A stretch of 43,208 bases of DNA from an uncultured Pseudomonadota bacterium (lineage in GTDB: Bacteria; Pseudomonadota; Gammaproteobacteria; Steroidobacterales; Steroidobacteraceae): contig CAIYLH010000002.1 of assembly GCA_903927005.1 (NCBI GenBank), forward strand, positions 1-43,208, in the 5' to 3' direction. The position numbers were made by a program, and so were the translations under genes. Of the stretch, positions 25,493 to 33,924 are shown in pieces. Each line of letters opens with the position of its first letter. The stretch's first letter is position 1. The notes beneath the pieces were generated by a model. It worked only from the letters and a program-made list of their open reading frames with translations, searched no databases and was not told the origin of the DNA.

Positions 25493-25542
25493 GCTCGCGC
25501 CAAGGCCACTCGATAACTGACGGCGCCCCCAAGGGCGCGAGC
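25493..25542. terminator. Inverted repeat between convergent genes
   Basis: GCTCGCGCC (25493-25501) and GGCGCGAGC (25534-25542) are perfect 9-bp arms. An alternative inner stem GCGCCC/GGGCGC lies near 25522-25538. The site sits between the stops of the DUF2892 and heme-binding genes. It lacks a T-run, so this is a weak terminator call. Confidence 0.4.
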
Positions 25543-25576
25543 TGCCCGGGAGTGCCCAGGATGCGAGCGGAGCGCG

Positions 25577-26245
25577 CTACCCGCCGGCTAACCTGATCGT
25601 CCCTCGCGCAAGCACGTTGGGAACTGGTGCCGACAGCAGCGTGAGGGTGTTGCGGTCCGTGTGATGGAATGGCTCGGACCTGCCGCGCAACTGCAGCACG
25701 GTATCCTCTTCGTACGACCAGCTCCCGTCGTCGTGCATCGTGACTGAGATGCAATACTCGGTCGTCGTGAACGCCTCGTCGAGGAACGGGCTCGATACGA
25801 TGCCGTTAGTCAACTCACCACGAGCGGCCCGTAACTCAAACCTCGTCGCATCCCTGTCAGCCACTCCGGTTGCTAGCAGCGTCTGGCCGCGGGGAATAGA
25901 CACGGTCTGCATCAACAGGCCCGTTGCAGGCTCCCATAGCCAGTAGCCGATCTGGTCGTGGTAGGTCTGTAGCTCGCCCGGCTTCACTACATGCTGGTGA
26001 TAGCGCAGGCCATATAGAAGCTGCGGGCCGTTGGTCTGCGGATCAAGCGGCACAAGGTCGAAGGTCTCAATATAGCCCTGCGTGCGCGGCCCGTCGGCCT
26101 TGGGATTGACGTCCACGCCTTTCACGCCCCGCCAGCGACCCGCAAGGCGCGTCAGCGGGCCTAGGTTGCGGAGCGTGTCAGCGTCGATGTTCGCCGGCTC
26201 GGTAAAGAGGTCATCGCCGTAAGGCGGGTATTTTTTGGTTTCCAT
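25577..26245 (-). CDS. Nitrobindin-like heme-binding beta-barrel protein
   Basis: A 222-residue protein of the FABP-like / heme-binding beta-barrel group (THAP4/nitrobindin relatives). GPLTRLAGRWRGVKGVDVNPKADGP contains the GxWxG strand start, with one residue more than the classic GxWxGxG. YHDQIGYWLWEPATGLLMQTVSIPRGQ and RSEPFHHTDRNTLTLL are strongly family-like. It probably lacks a signal peptide and is cytosolic. Nitrobindins bind ferric heme and isomerise peroxynitrite or bind NO; whether this subgroup keeps heme is not certain. It diverges from the ATPase operon across 313 bp. Confidence 0.8.
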   Translation of the reverse strand: METKKYPPYGDDLFTEPANIDADTLRNLGPLTRLAGRWRGVKGVDVNPKADGPRTQGYIETFDLVPLDPQTNGPQLLYGLRYHQHVVKPGELQTYHDQIGYWLWEPATGLLMQTVSIPRGQTLLATGVADRDATRFELRAARGELTNGIVSSPFLDEAFTTTEYCISVTMHDDGSWSYEEDTVLQLRGRSEPFHHTDRNTLTLLSAPVPNVLARGTIRLAGG

Positions 26246-26558
26246 GGTTGCGCGTCCAACCTCCGGGGATATATCCCGCTAGATTTCACAGGAAAAAAAG
26301 CATACGGGCCTAGCCTTTTGCCGCAATCCGCACTATCCGCCGCCGACGACGACGACCCGCACAGGACGCGCTGCGGGAATATACCAATGCCGCCTTTGGA
26401 GTCGCTGCCTACCATACAGAGGCGTACCGCGTGTCGGAGCGCTCCGGCTCAGGAAGCGCACGCGCTGCATCATGGCAATGCAGGCTCCCTGCGGCCGACC
26501 GCTCGGAACCGTGGCAGGGCGTGTCGTCGCGCGACGCCCTCAACGAGGGAGCGTGGGC
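26246..26558. other. Divergent intergenic region before the V-type ATPase operon
   Basis: These 313 bases hold no supported gene. They must contain the promoters of the heme-binding gene (minus) and of the ATPase operon (plus), but no confident -35/-10 pair could be picked. A hairpin AGGGCGT (26516-26522) / ACGCCCT (26534-26540) stands just before GAGGGAG, the ribosome site of the first ATPase gene. Confidence 0.5.
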
Positions 26559-26993
26559 GTGAAGAAACTCTTCCTACCGATCGCTACCGGCACCACGGGA
26601 ATTCCCTCCCTGGGAAACGGGGTCGTTGCGAACGGCGCCGGCACGCCCGCAAATCCCGCTACCGCCACAACCTCCGCCGCCGCGACGATCAGCACGGTCG
26701 GCGACGCCATGCGGCAGGTCCTGCAAGCCGAGCGCGAAGCAGCGCAGCAACTTTCCCAATGCCAGCTCGACTGCCAGTCCGCTCTGGAAGCAACCCGCGT
26801 GGATGCCCGCCGGATCACCGAGCGTGCGGAAGCGATCGCACAGTCCATCCACGGCCGCATAGATAGAGTGGCGAGCGAACGAGCGGAGTGCCGCCGGCAG
26901 GCGTCGGAGCGCGCGCCGGCCCAGCCAGACGAATTCCGGATCGAAGCGGCCGTCACACAGCTGGCCGCACGACTCACGGGCGCTGCGCAATGA
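26559..26993 (+). CDS. V/A-type ATPase peripheral-stalk subunit (G/H-like)
   Basis: A coiled-coil protein that would pair with subunit E in the outer stalk. The region from MRQVLQAEREAAQQL (ATG 26709) on, about 94 residues, has the alternating Ala/Glu/Arg heptads of subunit G/H. GTG 26559 has GAGGGAG upstream and would give 144 residues. The extra 50 residues are Gly/Ala/Thr/Pro-rich (GNGVVANGAGTPANPATATT) and unlike any stalk subunit, so the true start is unsettled. The stop overlaps the next ATG by 4 bp. Identity rests on position and coiled coil rather than on conserved residues. Confidence 0.65.
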   Translation: MKKLFLPIATGTTGIPSLGNGVVANGAGTPANPATATTSAAATISTVGDAMRQVLQAEREAAQQLSQCQLDCQSALEATRVDARRITERAEAIAQSIHGRIDRVASERAECRRQASERAPAQPDEFRIEAAVTQLAARLTGAAQ

Positions 26994-27733
26994 GCGCGGC
27001 ACGACAGGGCTATGCACAGGCCCGCGTACAAGCACGTTTCGCAACGCGGGCGGCACCGCACGACTTCAGCGTCATCGACGCGAGCCGCAGTGTGGCCCAC
27101 CTGCATGAAGCCCTTCGCCACGGCCCGTTTGCGCCATTCGTGGCCAACGCCGGAGTGGCGCCCGACGCGGACGCGTTTGAGGCAGGCTTGCGCTGGACGT
27201 GGCGTGACGCGTGCGCCGAAGTCGCACGCTGGCACGCGCCGGCGTGGACGCCAGCATTCGTGGTCTTCCGCGCACACGCGGATCTGGGGAGCCTCGCGTT
27301 ACTGCGGGCTAACACTTCGATTCCCGCCTGGCTGAGGAACGATAACTTCCTCGGGCCGATCGCACACAGCGAGGCCGACGCACGCCTAGCATTGCTGCAG
27401 GAGCGCTACGGCCGTGAGATAGCCCGCGCATTTGCGGCGAACGAGCCGCTGGCAGCCGTCTGGAAGGCCGCCTGGCGCAGAAGCTGGCCGGGGCCGGCGT
27501 TATCCGTCGCTCGGCAACTCGACAAGGTCGCCGCGCTGCACGCCGATAACAGCGTGACCGATGCCTCGCAGCTGTCGTCAAATACCGCACGACTGGAACG
27601 GCTATTTCGGCGCACCGCCGGCACACCTGTCGCCGGATTCGCCCACCTCGGCCTGGTGGCGCTCACCCTGCAACGGATACGCGGCGGCCACGCAGCGCTG
27701 TTAGTTGTGGCGGCGGAAGCGTCATGGCGCTGA
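26990..27733 (+). CDS. atpC: V/A-type ATPase subunit C (short)
   Basis: A 247-residue Ala-rich helical protein resembling subunit C (vATP-synt_AC39), which links the c-ring to the central stalk. YGREIARAFAANEPLAAVWKAAWRRSW and the end FAHLGLVALTLQRIRGG resemble its helices. Usual length is about 320-350, so this copy is clearly short. The ATG overlaps the previous stop (ATGA), and its 3' end overlaps subunit I by 10 bp. The identification leans on operon position. The symbol is that used for V-type subunits, not the F-type epsilon. Confidence 0.65.
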   Translation: MSAARQGYAQARVQARFATRAAPHDFSVIDASRSVAHLHEALRHGPFAPFVANAGVAPDADAFEAGLRWTWRDACAEVARWHAPAWTPAFVVFRAHADLGSLALLRANTSIPAWLRNDNFLGPIAHSEADARLALLQERYGREIARAFAANEPLAAVWKAAWRRSWPGPALSVARQLDKVAALHADNSVTDASQLSSNTARLERLFRRTAGTPVAGFAHLGLVALTLQRIRGGHAALLVVAAEASWR

Positions 27734-29532
27734 AGCCCACCACCGCACGATGGTTCGAACTACTGACTGACCGCGACAGCCTGGGCGCGGTATTGAGCAT
27801 CCTTGCCGCGACGGGCGAGGTCGAGCTCGAGGCACACAGCTCGCCTGAACGCGCAGTCGCCCTACCTGACTATGCCGCCACGCTCGCCGAGTTCGCGGAG
27901 CTCGCCAGACGCTATCGCCCCTACTGGCCCGAGCCAAAAAAAAACCCCGCGCTGCCGCCGCCGGAGTCGCTCGCCGGCGCCCAAGATGCGCTCGCCGAAG
28001 TACGTGCCTGGGCGCTGCAGGCTGAGCCTGCACTGACGGCACTGCAACGAACAAACACCGAGCGTGCGAACCTCGCTGAACTGACCGAACTGCTGGCGGC
28101 GGCAACCACTGCAGCGCCGCTGCTTGAGCTTTCCCGGTGCACGCGACTACTGGCAGCGCGCCTGTATGCACTCACCGAGCCACTACCGCCGCTGCCGTCA
28201 GGACTGCTCGCAGTGACGTTCGCAGGCCCACACGGCACATACCTTGCCGCCCTCGCGGGCGCCGAGGACTGCCTGACGCTGGACCGTGAACTTGCCCCGC
28301 GCCACGCGCGTCGACTGCTGTTGCCGACAGGGCTATCACTCGACCCAGCCGTTGCCAAGGCAACGCTCCTCGAGCGCATTACCGCGCTCGACGCCGACCT
28401 TGATCGGCTATGCAAGATACTCGACGAGCTGGAACTTCGTCATCACCTCGCGGCGAGACTCGCCGGATTTACGTTCCTAGAATGGCTCGTCGCCAACGTG
28501 CCGCGGTTACCTGCAACAGAGCACTTCGCGTGGGTGACCGGCTGGACTGCAGACCCCCACGGCCGCGTACTCGAGGCTGCCCTACAGCGCTCGACCCTGC
28601 CCCACCTGTTGCACTACCCCGACCCCCCTCGCGGCACCGCAACCCCGGTGATATTCGCCAATCCCTCATGGCTGAAGCCCTTTGAACTGTTCGTCCGACT
28701 GATCGGCACGCCACGTGCCGGTGAGGCCGATCCCACCGTCGTCGTGGCCGGCCTCGCACCGCTGCTGTTTGGCGTCATGTTCGGCGACGTAGCGCAGGGA
28801 CTGCTGCTGCTTCTCGCCGGCGTCCTGGCCTGGCACCGAGCGCCGGCACTGCGGCTGCTCGTCCCGGGTGGACTGTGCGCAGCACTGTTCGGCTGGGTCT
28901 TCGGCAGCCTAGCCGCACGGGAAGACCTGATCGCCCCGCTCTGGCTGCATCCACTGCAGGCGCCGCTGACCGTGTTGGCATCAAGCATCGTGGTCGGTGG
29001 GCTGGTGATTGGCGGCGGCCTGCTGCTCGATGCACTAACCCACGTGTGGCGCGGCGCAGGCGGTCACTGGCTGCTGCATCGCGGCGGGCTGCTCGTCGCC
29101 TACGTAGGCATGCTCGGCAGCCTGCTGTCGACGAGATACCTAACCGCAGTGGCACTGGGTCTGGCCTGGGCGGTCGCAGGACCGATGATCGCCAACCTGC
29201 GAACGGCTGGCAGTGCAATCGGCGAATCGATCGAGACACTCCTGCAACTGATCGTGAACACGATTTCCTTCGCTAGGGTCGGCGCCTTCGCGCTCGCCCA
29301 CGCGGGCCTGTCTGCGGCCATTGTCGGCATCGCCGAAGCCACCGGTGGCCATGGGGCGGGCTTCTGGCTAGTGCTGCTGCTAGGCAACCTGCTGATGGTC
29401 GTGGTCGAGGGCGTCGTAGTCGGGATACAGACGACCAGGCTGGTGCTGTTCGAGTTTTTCATCCGCTTTCTTCACGCCGATGGCCGCCCCCTGCGACCAC
29501 TGGCACCGCCGCCCGGTGCGGCATCCAATTAA
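27724..29532 (+). CDS. atpI: V/A-type ATPase subunit I (a-subunit, ion channel)
   Basis: A 602-residue stator membrane subunit. The N-terminal half is soluble and helical. From about residue 320 there are seven to eight membrane helices, beginning ELFVRLIGTPRAGEADPT and GVMFGDVAQGLLLLLAG. The essential arginine facing the c-ring is R518 in NTISFARVGAFALAHAGLS. The C-terminus VVEGVVVGIQTTRLVLFEFFIRFL is diagnostic of the family. It forms the two ion half-channels. The first 10 bp overlap subunit C, and subunit K starts 10 bp after its stop. Confidence 0.92.
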   Translation: MALKPTTARWFELLTDRDSLGAVLSILAATGEVELEAHSSPERAVALPDYAATLAEFAELARRYRPYWPEPKKNPALPPPESLAGAQDALAEVRAWALQAEPALTALQRTNTERANLAELTELLAAATTAAPLLELSRCTRLLAARLYALTEPLPPLPSGLLAVTFAGPHGTYLAALAGAEDCLTLDRELAPRHARRLLLPTGLSLDPAVAKATLLERITALDADLDRLCKILDELELRHHLAARLAGFTFLEWLVANVPRLPATEHFAWVTGWTADPHGRVLEAALQRSTLPHLLHYPDPPRGTATPVIFANPSWLKPFELFVRLIGTPRAGEADPTVVVAGLAPLLFGVMFGDVAQGLLLLLAGVLAWHRAPALRLLVPGGLCAALFGWVFGSLAAREDLIAPLWLHPLQAPLTVLASSIVVGGLVIGGGLLLDALTHVWRGAGGHWLLHRGGLLVAYVGMLGSLLSTRYLTAVALGLAWAVAGPMIANLRTAGSAIGESIETLLQLIVNTISFARVGAFALAHAGLSAAIVGIAEATGGHGAGFWLVLLLGNLLMVVVEGVVVGIQTTRLVLFEFFIRFLHADGRPLRPLAPPPGAASN

Positions 29533-29541
29533 GGAGTCGCC

Positions 29542-29889
29542 ATGACACTCGGTAGAAAGATCGTTGCTGCTGCAACGCTGTTGACACTCTTAGTCGTTAC
29601 CGGCGCCTTGGTCAGCTGGCTGTTCGCGAGCCCCGCCACCGCGCAGGGAGTGCGGGTCGCGATGGACCCGGACCTCGTGCGCTGGGCATTCGCGTCCGCC
29701 GCCGCGGCCGCGGGACTGGCAACACTCGCTGCTGGCTACGCGGTCGCAACTGTCGGCACGGCGGCTGTCGGCGCGCTCGCCGAGAAGCCGGAGCTTTTCG
29801 GTCGGCTGCTCGTGCTGGTGGGCCTGGCCGAAGGAATCGCGATCTATGGCCTGATTGTCGCGGTACTGATCTTCAACCGGGTCTCGTGA
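29542..29889 (+). CDS. atpK: V/A-type ATPase proteolipid subunit K (c-ring)
   Basis: A 115-residue c-subunit. An N-terminal hydrophobic segment (about 7-28) ends in SPATAQG, like a signal peptide. A single hairpin follows: TM1 about 48-79, Ala/Gly-rich, the loop AEKPELFG, and TM2 with the ion-binding E97 in GLAEGIAIYGL. TM1 has no Gln or Glu, and E97 is followed by Gly rather than Ser/Thr, so the Na+ binding pattern is not seen and H+ is favoured (inference). AAGGAG 5 bp before the ATG is the best ribosome site of the operon, as expected for the most abundant subunit. Confidence 0.92.
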   Translation: MTLGRKIVAAATLLTLLVVTGALVSWLFASPATAQGVRVAMDPDLVRWAFASAAAAAGLATLAAGYAVATVGTAAVGALAEKPELFGRLLVLVGLAEGIAIYGLIVAVLIFNRVS

Positions 29890-29890
29890 C

Positions 29891-30187
29891 GTGGCCGGCG
29901 GCGTGATCGTGATCGGCAGCCGGGTCTTGAATATGCCCTTCGCGCTGGCCGGTGCTGGCGTGCGGACCGCCGCCCCAGGAACGGCGATGGATGCGTTCCG
30001 CGCCGCACAGGCTGACGGCGCGGACCTCGTACTACTCTCACCGGCATGCGCCGCAGAACTGCCCAACTCGGTTCTGGAGGTCGCCCGCCGTACCGGCCGG
30101 CCGCTAGTGCTGGTGCTACCCGGACCAGGAGCAGAACAGTTCGACGTACAAGCGCGCGTTCGCCGCGCACTGGGGCTGGAGGCATGA
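29891..30187 (+). CDS. atpF: V/A-type ATPase subunit F
   Basis: A 98-residue central-stalk protein starting at GTG 29891, one base after subunit K. VIVIGSRVLNMPFALAGAGV and ADLVLLSPACAAEL follow the Rossmann-like pattern of subunit F, and RPLVLVLPGPG matches its last strand. It binds subunit D and regulates coupling. The normal family length is about 100 residues. Its stop overlaps the subunit E start by 4 bp (ATGA). Confidence 0.8.
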   Translation: MAGGVIVIGSRVLNMPFALAGAGVRTAAPGTAMDAFRAAQADGADLVLLSPACAAELPNSVLEVARRTGRPLVLVLPGPGAEQFDVQARVRRALGLEA

Positions 30188-30804
30188 GCGCCATCGCAAC
30201 CGCGCAGGCGCAGGCCTTGATCGCGCGAGTGCGCGACGAGGCGGCAGCGGCGACCGATGAATTACGCGCGCATGCGCAGGCCGAGTGCCACTCGTTGCGC
30301 CAGCAGGCCAGGCGCGATGCACGGCAGCGGCTGCACACGGCCGTTGCGGAAAAGCGCCGCCGTATCGCAGAGCGTTGCCGCGCTGCCGATATCCAATGCG
30401 AGGAGCAGCGCCGCGTCGATTCATTTCGCCTGTCCCGCGAACTTGCCGAGCGCGCGCTCGCTCAACTCCCAGACATGCTCGCCGCGCGCTGGCAGGCGCC
30501 TGATCTGCGCAAAGACTGGTGTGCGACTGCGCTCGCAACCGCGGTGCGCATCCTCCGCAGCCGCGAGTGGACGATAGAGGCTGCCAATGGAATGAGTGAC
30601 ATCGAGCGGCAGGCCGTCGAGACGTTGGCTGCCACACATGGCGCCACGATTCGCCAGTGGCGCGAGAGTCCTGCCACCGCCGGACTGAGGATCGGTGCGG
30701 GCGACACCTGGATAGACGCAACCACCAATCGACTGCTGGCCGACAGGACTGCGCTCGTGTCGAATTTCCTCGCGGCGCTACAAGACGCACGGAGTACGCC
30801 ATGA
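30184..30804 (+). CDS. atpE: V/A-type ATPase subunit E (peripheral stalk)
   Basis: A 206-residue protein with a long N-terminal coiled coil (AQAQALIARVRDEAAAATDE, continuing Arg/Ala-rich to about residue 90) and a C-terminal globular domain whose GLRIGAGDTWIDATTNRLL matches the family ending. It pairs with the G/H-like subunit in the stator. ATG 30184 overlaps the subunit F stop, and its stop overlaps the subunit A start. The symbol follows V-type naming. Confidence 0.85.
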   Translation: MSAIATAQAQALIARVRDEAAAATDELRAHAQAECHSLRQQARRDARQRLHTAVAEKRRRIAERCRAADIQCEEQRRVDSFRLSRELAERALAQLPDMLAARWQAPDLRKDWCATALATAVRILRSREWTIEAANGMSDIERQAVETLAATHGATIRQWRESPATAGLRIGAGDTWIDATTNRLLADRTALVSNFLAALQDARSTP

Positions 30805-32546
30805 GCGAGGCCACGCTCACCTGGGCTGCAGGACCAGTGATTCACGCACGGATGCACGGGCCCTTCCAGATCTACGAGGCGCTCGCCGTCGGCGAGCGCG
30901 GTCTGCTGGGCGAGGTAGTGCAATTGAAGGGCGACGAGCTGATCGCGCAGGTCTACGAGGACACTGCGGGCCTCGAGCCAGGGGCGCCGCTACGCGGCAC
31001 CGAGGCGCCGCTATCGGTTCTGCTCGGACCGGGACTGCTCGGGCAGATCTACGACGGCCTGTTGCGCCCACTGACCGGCCTAGACGCACCATTTCTCGCT
31101 GCAGGCGAGCGACTACGTGTCGCACAGCGCTTCGCCTTCGAGCCACGCATCAAAGTCGGCGAGCGACTCGTCGCCGGACAGGTGTGGGCGCGAGCCCCGC
31201 AAGCCGGGCGGCTGAGCCTAGTGCGCGCACCGCCCGGCGTTGACGGCGTGGTCGCGTCGATTTCGACTGCCGGCGATTACGAAGACCATCAGTCGTTATG
31301 TGCGGTCGTCGATGCACAGGGAAGGGAGCGAAGCCTGTCACTGCTGGAACGCTGGCCAGTACGGATGGCGCGGCCAGTGGCTGCGCGACTGCCGGCCTCC
31401 ACGCCAATGATCACTGGCCAGCGAATTCTCGACACACTCTTCCCGATCGCGCGCGGCGGCCGGGCGGCATTACCTGGCGGCTTCGGCACCGGCAAGACCG
31501 TACTGCAGCAGGCGCTCGCCAAGTGGTGCGATGCCGACGTCATCGTCTACGTCGGCTGTGGCGAGCGCGGCAACGAGATGGCCGAAGTGCTCAACGAACT
31601 TCCGGTCATCGAGGACCCTCGCACGGGTCGGCCGTTGCTTGAACGAACCGTGATCATCGCCAACACATCGAACATGCCGGTCGCCGCGCGCGAGGCGAGC
31701 ATCTACACAGCGATCACCGTCGCCGAATACCTGCGCGACCAGGGACTGCACGTCGCGCTGATGGCGGACTCGACCAGTCGCTGGGCCGAGGCTCTGCGGG
31801 AAATTTCTGGGCGCTTGGGCGAGCTGCCGGGCGAAGCGGGCTACCCTGCCTACCTCAGCTCGCGACTGGCTAGCTTCTACGAGCGCGCGGCGCGCGTTCG
31901 TACGCTCGGCGGCGACGAAGGCTCGGTCACGGTGATTGGCGCAATCAGCCCTCCGGGCGGCGACTTCTCCGAACCGGTAACGATGCACACGCGTCGCTTT
32001 GTGCGCTCGTTCTGGGCGCTCGACCCGGAACGCGCGCGAGCTCGTTTCTACCCCGCGGTCAATCCGCTGACCTCCTACAGCGAGGACGCAGGCCGTGTCA
32101 CCGCCTGGTGGCAGGCAAATGGCAACAGCAACTGGCTCGAGCACCGCCGCCGCCTGCTGGACCTTCTCGGCCAACAGGCGCGTCTGGAGCGCATGGCAAG
32201 AATCGTCGGCAAGGATGCGCTGCCAGCGCCGCAGCAACTGACACTGCTGCTGGCAGATCTGGTCAACGAGGCGCTGCTGCAGCAATCGTCGTTCTCAGTC
32301 GCCGATCGCTACTGCTCTCCGGCACGTCAGTCGGCGATGCTTCGCCTAGTCATGCGATTCGTAGAACTGGCGGAGGCTGCCCTCGCGCGCGGCGTCCCGA
32401 TCCGCACGCTCGTCGCGCTCCCCGTCTTGCCGCGGCTGAAACGCCTGGGCGAGGAACACGGCGAGACCGACCTTGCGGGGATCGAAGAACTCGGGCGCGA
32501 AGTGGAGGCGATCGTGCTCGCGCTGGCGGCGAACCATGCGCCCTGA
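30801..32546 (+). CDS. atpA: V/A-type ATPase catalytic subunit A
   Basis: A 581-residue catalytic subunit. The Walker A motif is GGFGTGKTV (226-234), with K232. The catalytic Glu lies in GCGERGNEM (E255). VALMADSTSRWAEALREISGRLGE is the Walker B and adjacent arginine region, and GSVTVIGAISPPGGDFSEPV is the V-type signature that separates it from F-type beta. All nucleotide-binding residues look intact, so it should hydrolyse or make ATP. ATG 30801 overlaps the subunit E stop (ATGA), and its end overlaps subunit B by 11 bp. Confidence 0.95.
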   Translation: MSEATLTWAAGPVIHARMHGPFQIYEALAVGERGLLGEVVQLKGDELIAQVYEDTAGLEPGAPLRGTEAPLSVLLGPGLLGQIYDGLLRPLTGLDAPFLAAGERLRVAQRFAFEPRIKVGERLVAGQVWARAPQAGRLSLVRAPPGVDGVVASISTAGDYEDHQSLCAVVDAQGRERSLSLLERWPVRMARPVAARLPASTPMITGQRILDTLFPIARGGRAALPGGFGTGKTVLQQALAKWCDADVIVYVGCGERGNEMAEVLNELPVIEDPRTGRPLLERTVIIANTSNMPVAAREASIYTAITVAEYLRDQGLHVALMADSTSRWAEALREISGRLGELPGEAGYPAYLSSRLASFYERAARVRTLGGDEGSVTVIGAISPPGGDFSEPVTMHTRRFVRSFWALDPERARARFYPAVNPLTSYSEDAGRVTAWWQANGNSNWLEHRRRLLDLLGQQARLERMARIVGKDALPAPQQLTLLLADLVNEALLQQSSFSVADRYCSPARQSAMLRLVMRFVELAEAALARGVPIRTLVALPVLPRLKRLGEEHGETDLAGIEELGREVEAIVLALAANHAP

Positions 32547-33924
32547 TATCAGCGCCAGCGGCGTCGTCACGCGCATCGACGGTCCGTTGCTGTTCCTGCA
32601 GCGTACCGTTAACGTTGGGCTTAACACTGCGGTAGAGGTCGAAGGGCCCGACGGCGCGATCCGGCTCGGACGGATCGCCGCGGTGGAAACCGACCGCCTG
32701 ATCGTGGAAGTGCTGCAATCCACCACTGGACTGTCGCTCAGCGGCACGCGCGTGCGCTTCAGCGCCGAGCCGCTAACCCTCGCCGTGGGACCGGGCCTGC
32801 TTGGGCGGATCTTCGATGGACTGGGACGACCGATCGACGGCGGCCCGCCAGTACCGGCGGTCCAGCGCCTGCCGATCGATGGTGCGGCGATCAATCCCGC
32901 GCACCGCGAACTGCCGCGCGACTTCATCGAGACCGGCGTCACCACTATCGACCTGATGAACAGCCTGGTCCGCGGCCAAAAGCTGCCAATCTTCTCGGGC
33001 GGCGGCCTGCCGCACGACCGCCTCGCCGCCGAGATCGCATTACGGGCACGGCTGCGAACCGGCATGGCGGGAAAGTTCTCCGTGGTGTTCGCCGGCATCG
33101 GCGTCTCGGCTGACTCCGCGGAATACTTCCGATCGACGATGGAGTCCAGTGGCGCGCTCGGCCACACGGTCATGTTCCTTAACCGCGCAAACGATGCCAG
33201 CGCGGAACGGCTACTGACTCCGCGCTACGCGCTGACGGCAGCGGAATACCTCGCGTTCCAGGAAGGCCATCACGTGCTGGTCGTGCTGACAGACCTGACG
33301 AACTACTGTGAGGCACTGCGTGAGGTTTCGGCCAGCCACGGCGAGGTTCCCAGCCGCAAAGGCTACCCCGGCTACATGTACTCGGACCTCGCGTCACTGT
33401 ACGAGCGCGCCGGCTGCCTGCGTGGGATCGAGGGTACCGTCACGCAGTTGCCTGTACTGACGATGCCCGCCGATGACATCGGCCATCCGATTCCGGACCT
33501 GACCGGCTATATCACTGAAGGCCAGATCGTGCTCGACCGGGAACTGGACCGGCAGGGCATCTATCCACCGGTTCGGGTGCTTCCCAGCCTGTCGCGCTTG
33601 ATGTCCGCCGGCATCGGCAAGGGTTACACGCATCCCGATCATCCGGCTCTTGCCAACCAGCTGTTCGCGTCCTATGCCCGCGCTGTCCACATCCGTGTAC
33701 TGGCGAGCGTGATGGGCGCGGAGGCACTCACCGACGTTGACCGCCGCCATCTCGACTTTGCCAGCGCCTTCGAACAAAACATCGTCGCACAGTCGCACGG
33801 CAGGACGCTCGAGCAGAGCATGGAGATCGGCTGGCAGGTCCTGCAGCGGCTGCCGCCTGCGGAACTGACGCGCCTGTCACGTGCGCAGCTCGCGGCGCAC
33901 TTCGCGGATGACGGCCGTGCCTGA
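32536..33924 (+). CDS. atpB: V/A-type ATPase regulatory subunit B
   Basis: A 462-residue non-catalytic partner of A in the hexamer. The P-loop position is the degenerate FSGGGLPHDRLAAEIA, normal for V-type B. VVFAGIGVSADSAEYFR, VVLTDLTNYCEALREVS and GYPGYMYSDLASLYERAG are highly conserved stretches, and QLPVLTMPADDIGHPIPDLTGYITEGQ is also diagnostic (cut for brevity at family blocks). ATG 32536 lies inside the 3' end of the subunit A gene. Its own stop lies 17 bp into subunit D. Length is normal. Confidence 0.95.
   Translation: MRPDISASGVVTRIDGPLLFLQRTVNVGLNTAVEVEGPDGAIRLGRIAAVETDRLIVEVLQSTTGLSLSGTRVRFSAEPLTLAVGPGLLGRIFDGLGRPIDGGPPVPAVQRLPIDGAAINPAHRELPRDFIETGVTTIDLMNSLVRGQKLPIFSGGGLPHDRLAAEIALRARLRTGMAGKFSVVFAGIGVSADSAEYFRSTMESSGALGHTVMFLNRANDASAERLLTPRYALTAAEYLAFQEGHHVLVVLTDLTNYCEALREVSASHGEVPSRKGYPGYMYSDLASLYERAGCLRGIEGTVTQLPVLTMPADDIGHPIPDLTGYITEGQIVLDRELDRQGIYPPVRVLPSLSRLMSAGIGKGYTHPDHPALANQLFASYARAVHIRVLASVMGAEALTDVDRRHLDFASAFEQNIVAQSHGRTLEQSMEIGWQVLQRLPPAELTRLSRAQLAAHFADDGRA

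Noticed and set aside
29542-29889. Na+-pumping proteolipid
   Set aside because: No Gln/Glu in TM1 and no Ser/Thr after the TM2 Glu; proton coupling is the simpler reading.
31470-32285. Minus-strand open frame opposite ATPase subunit A
   Set aside because: Shadow of a conserved catalytic subunit; no motif.
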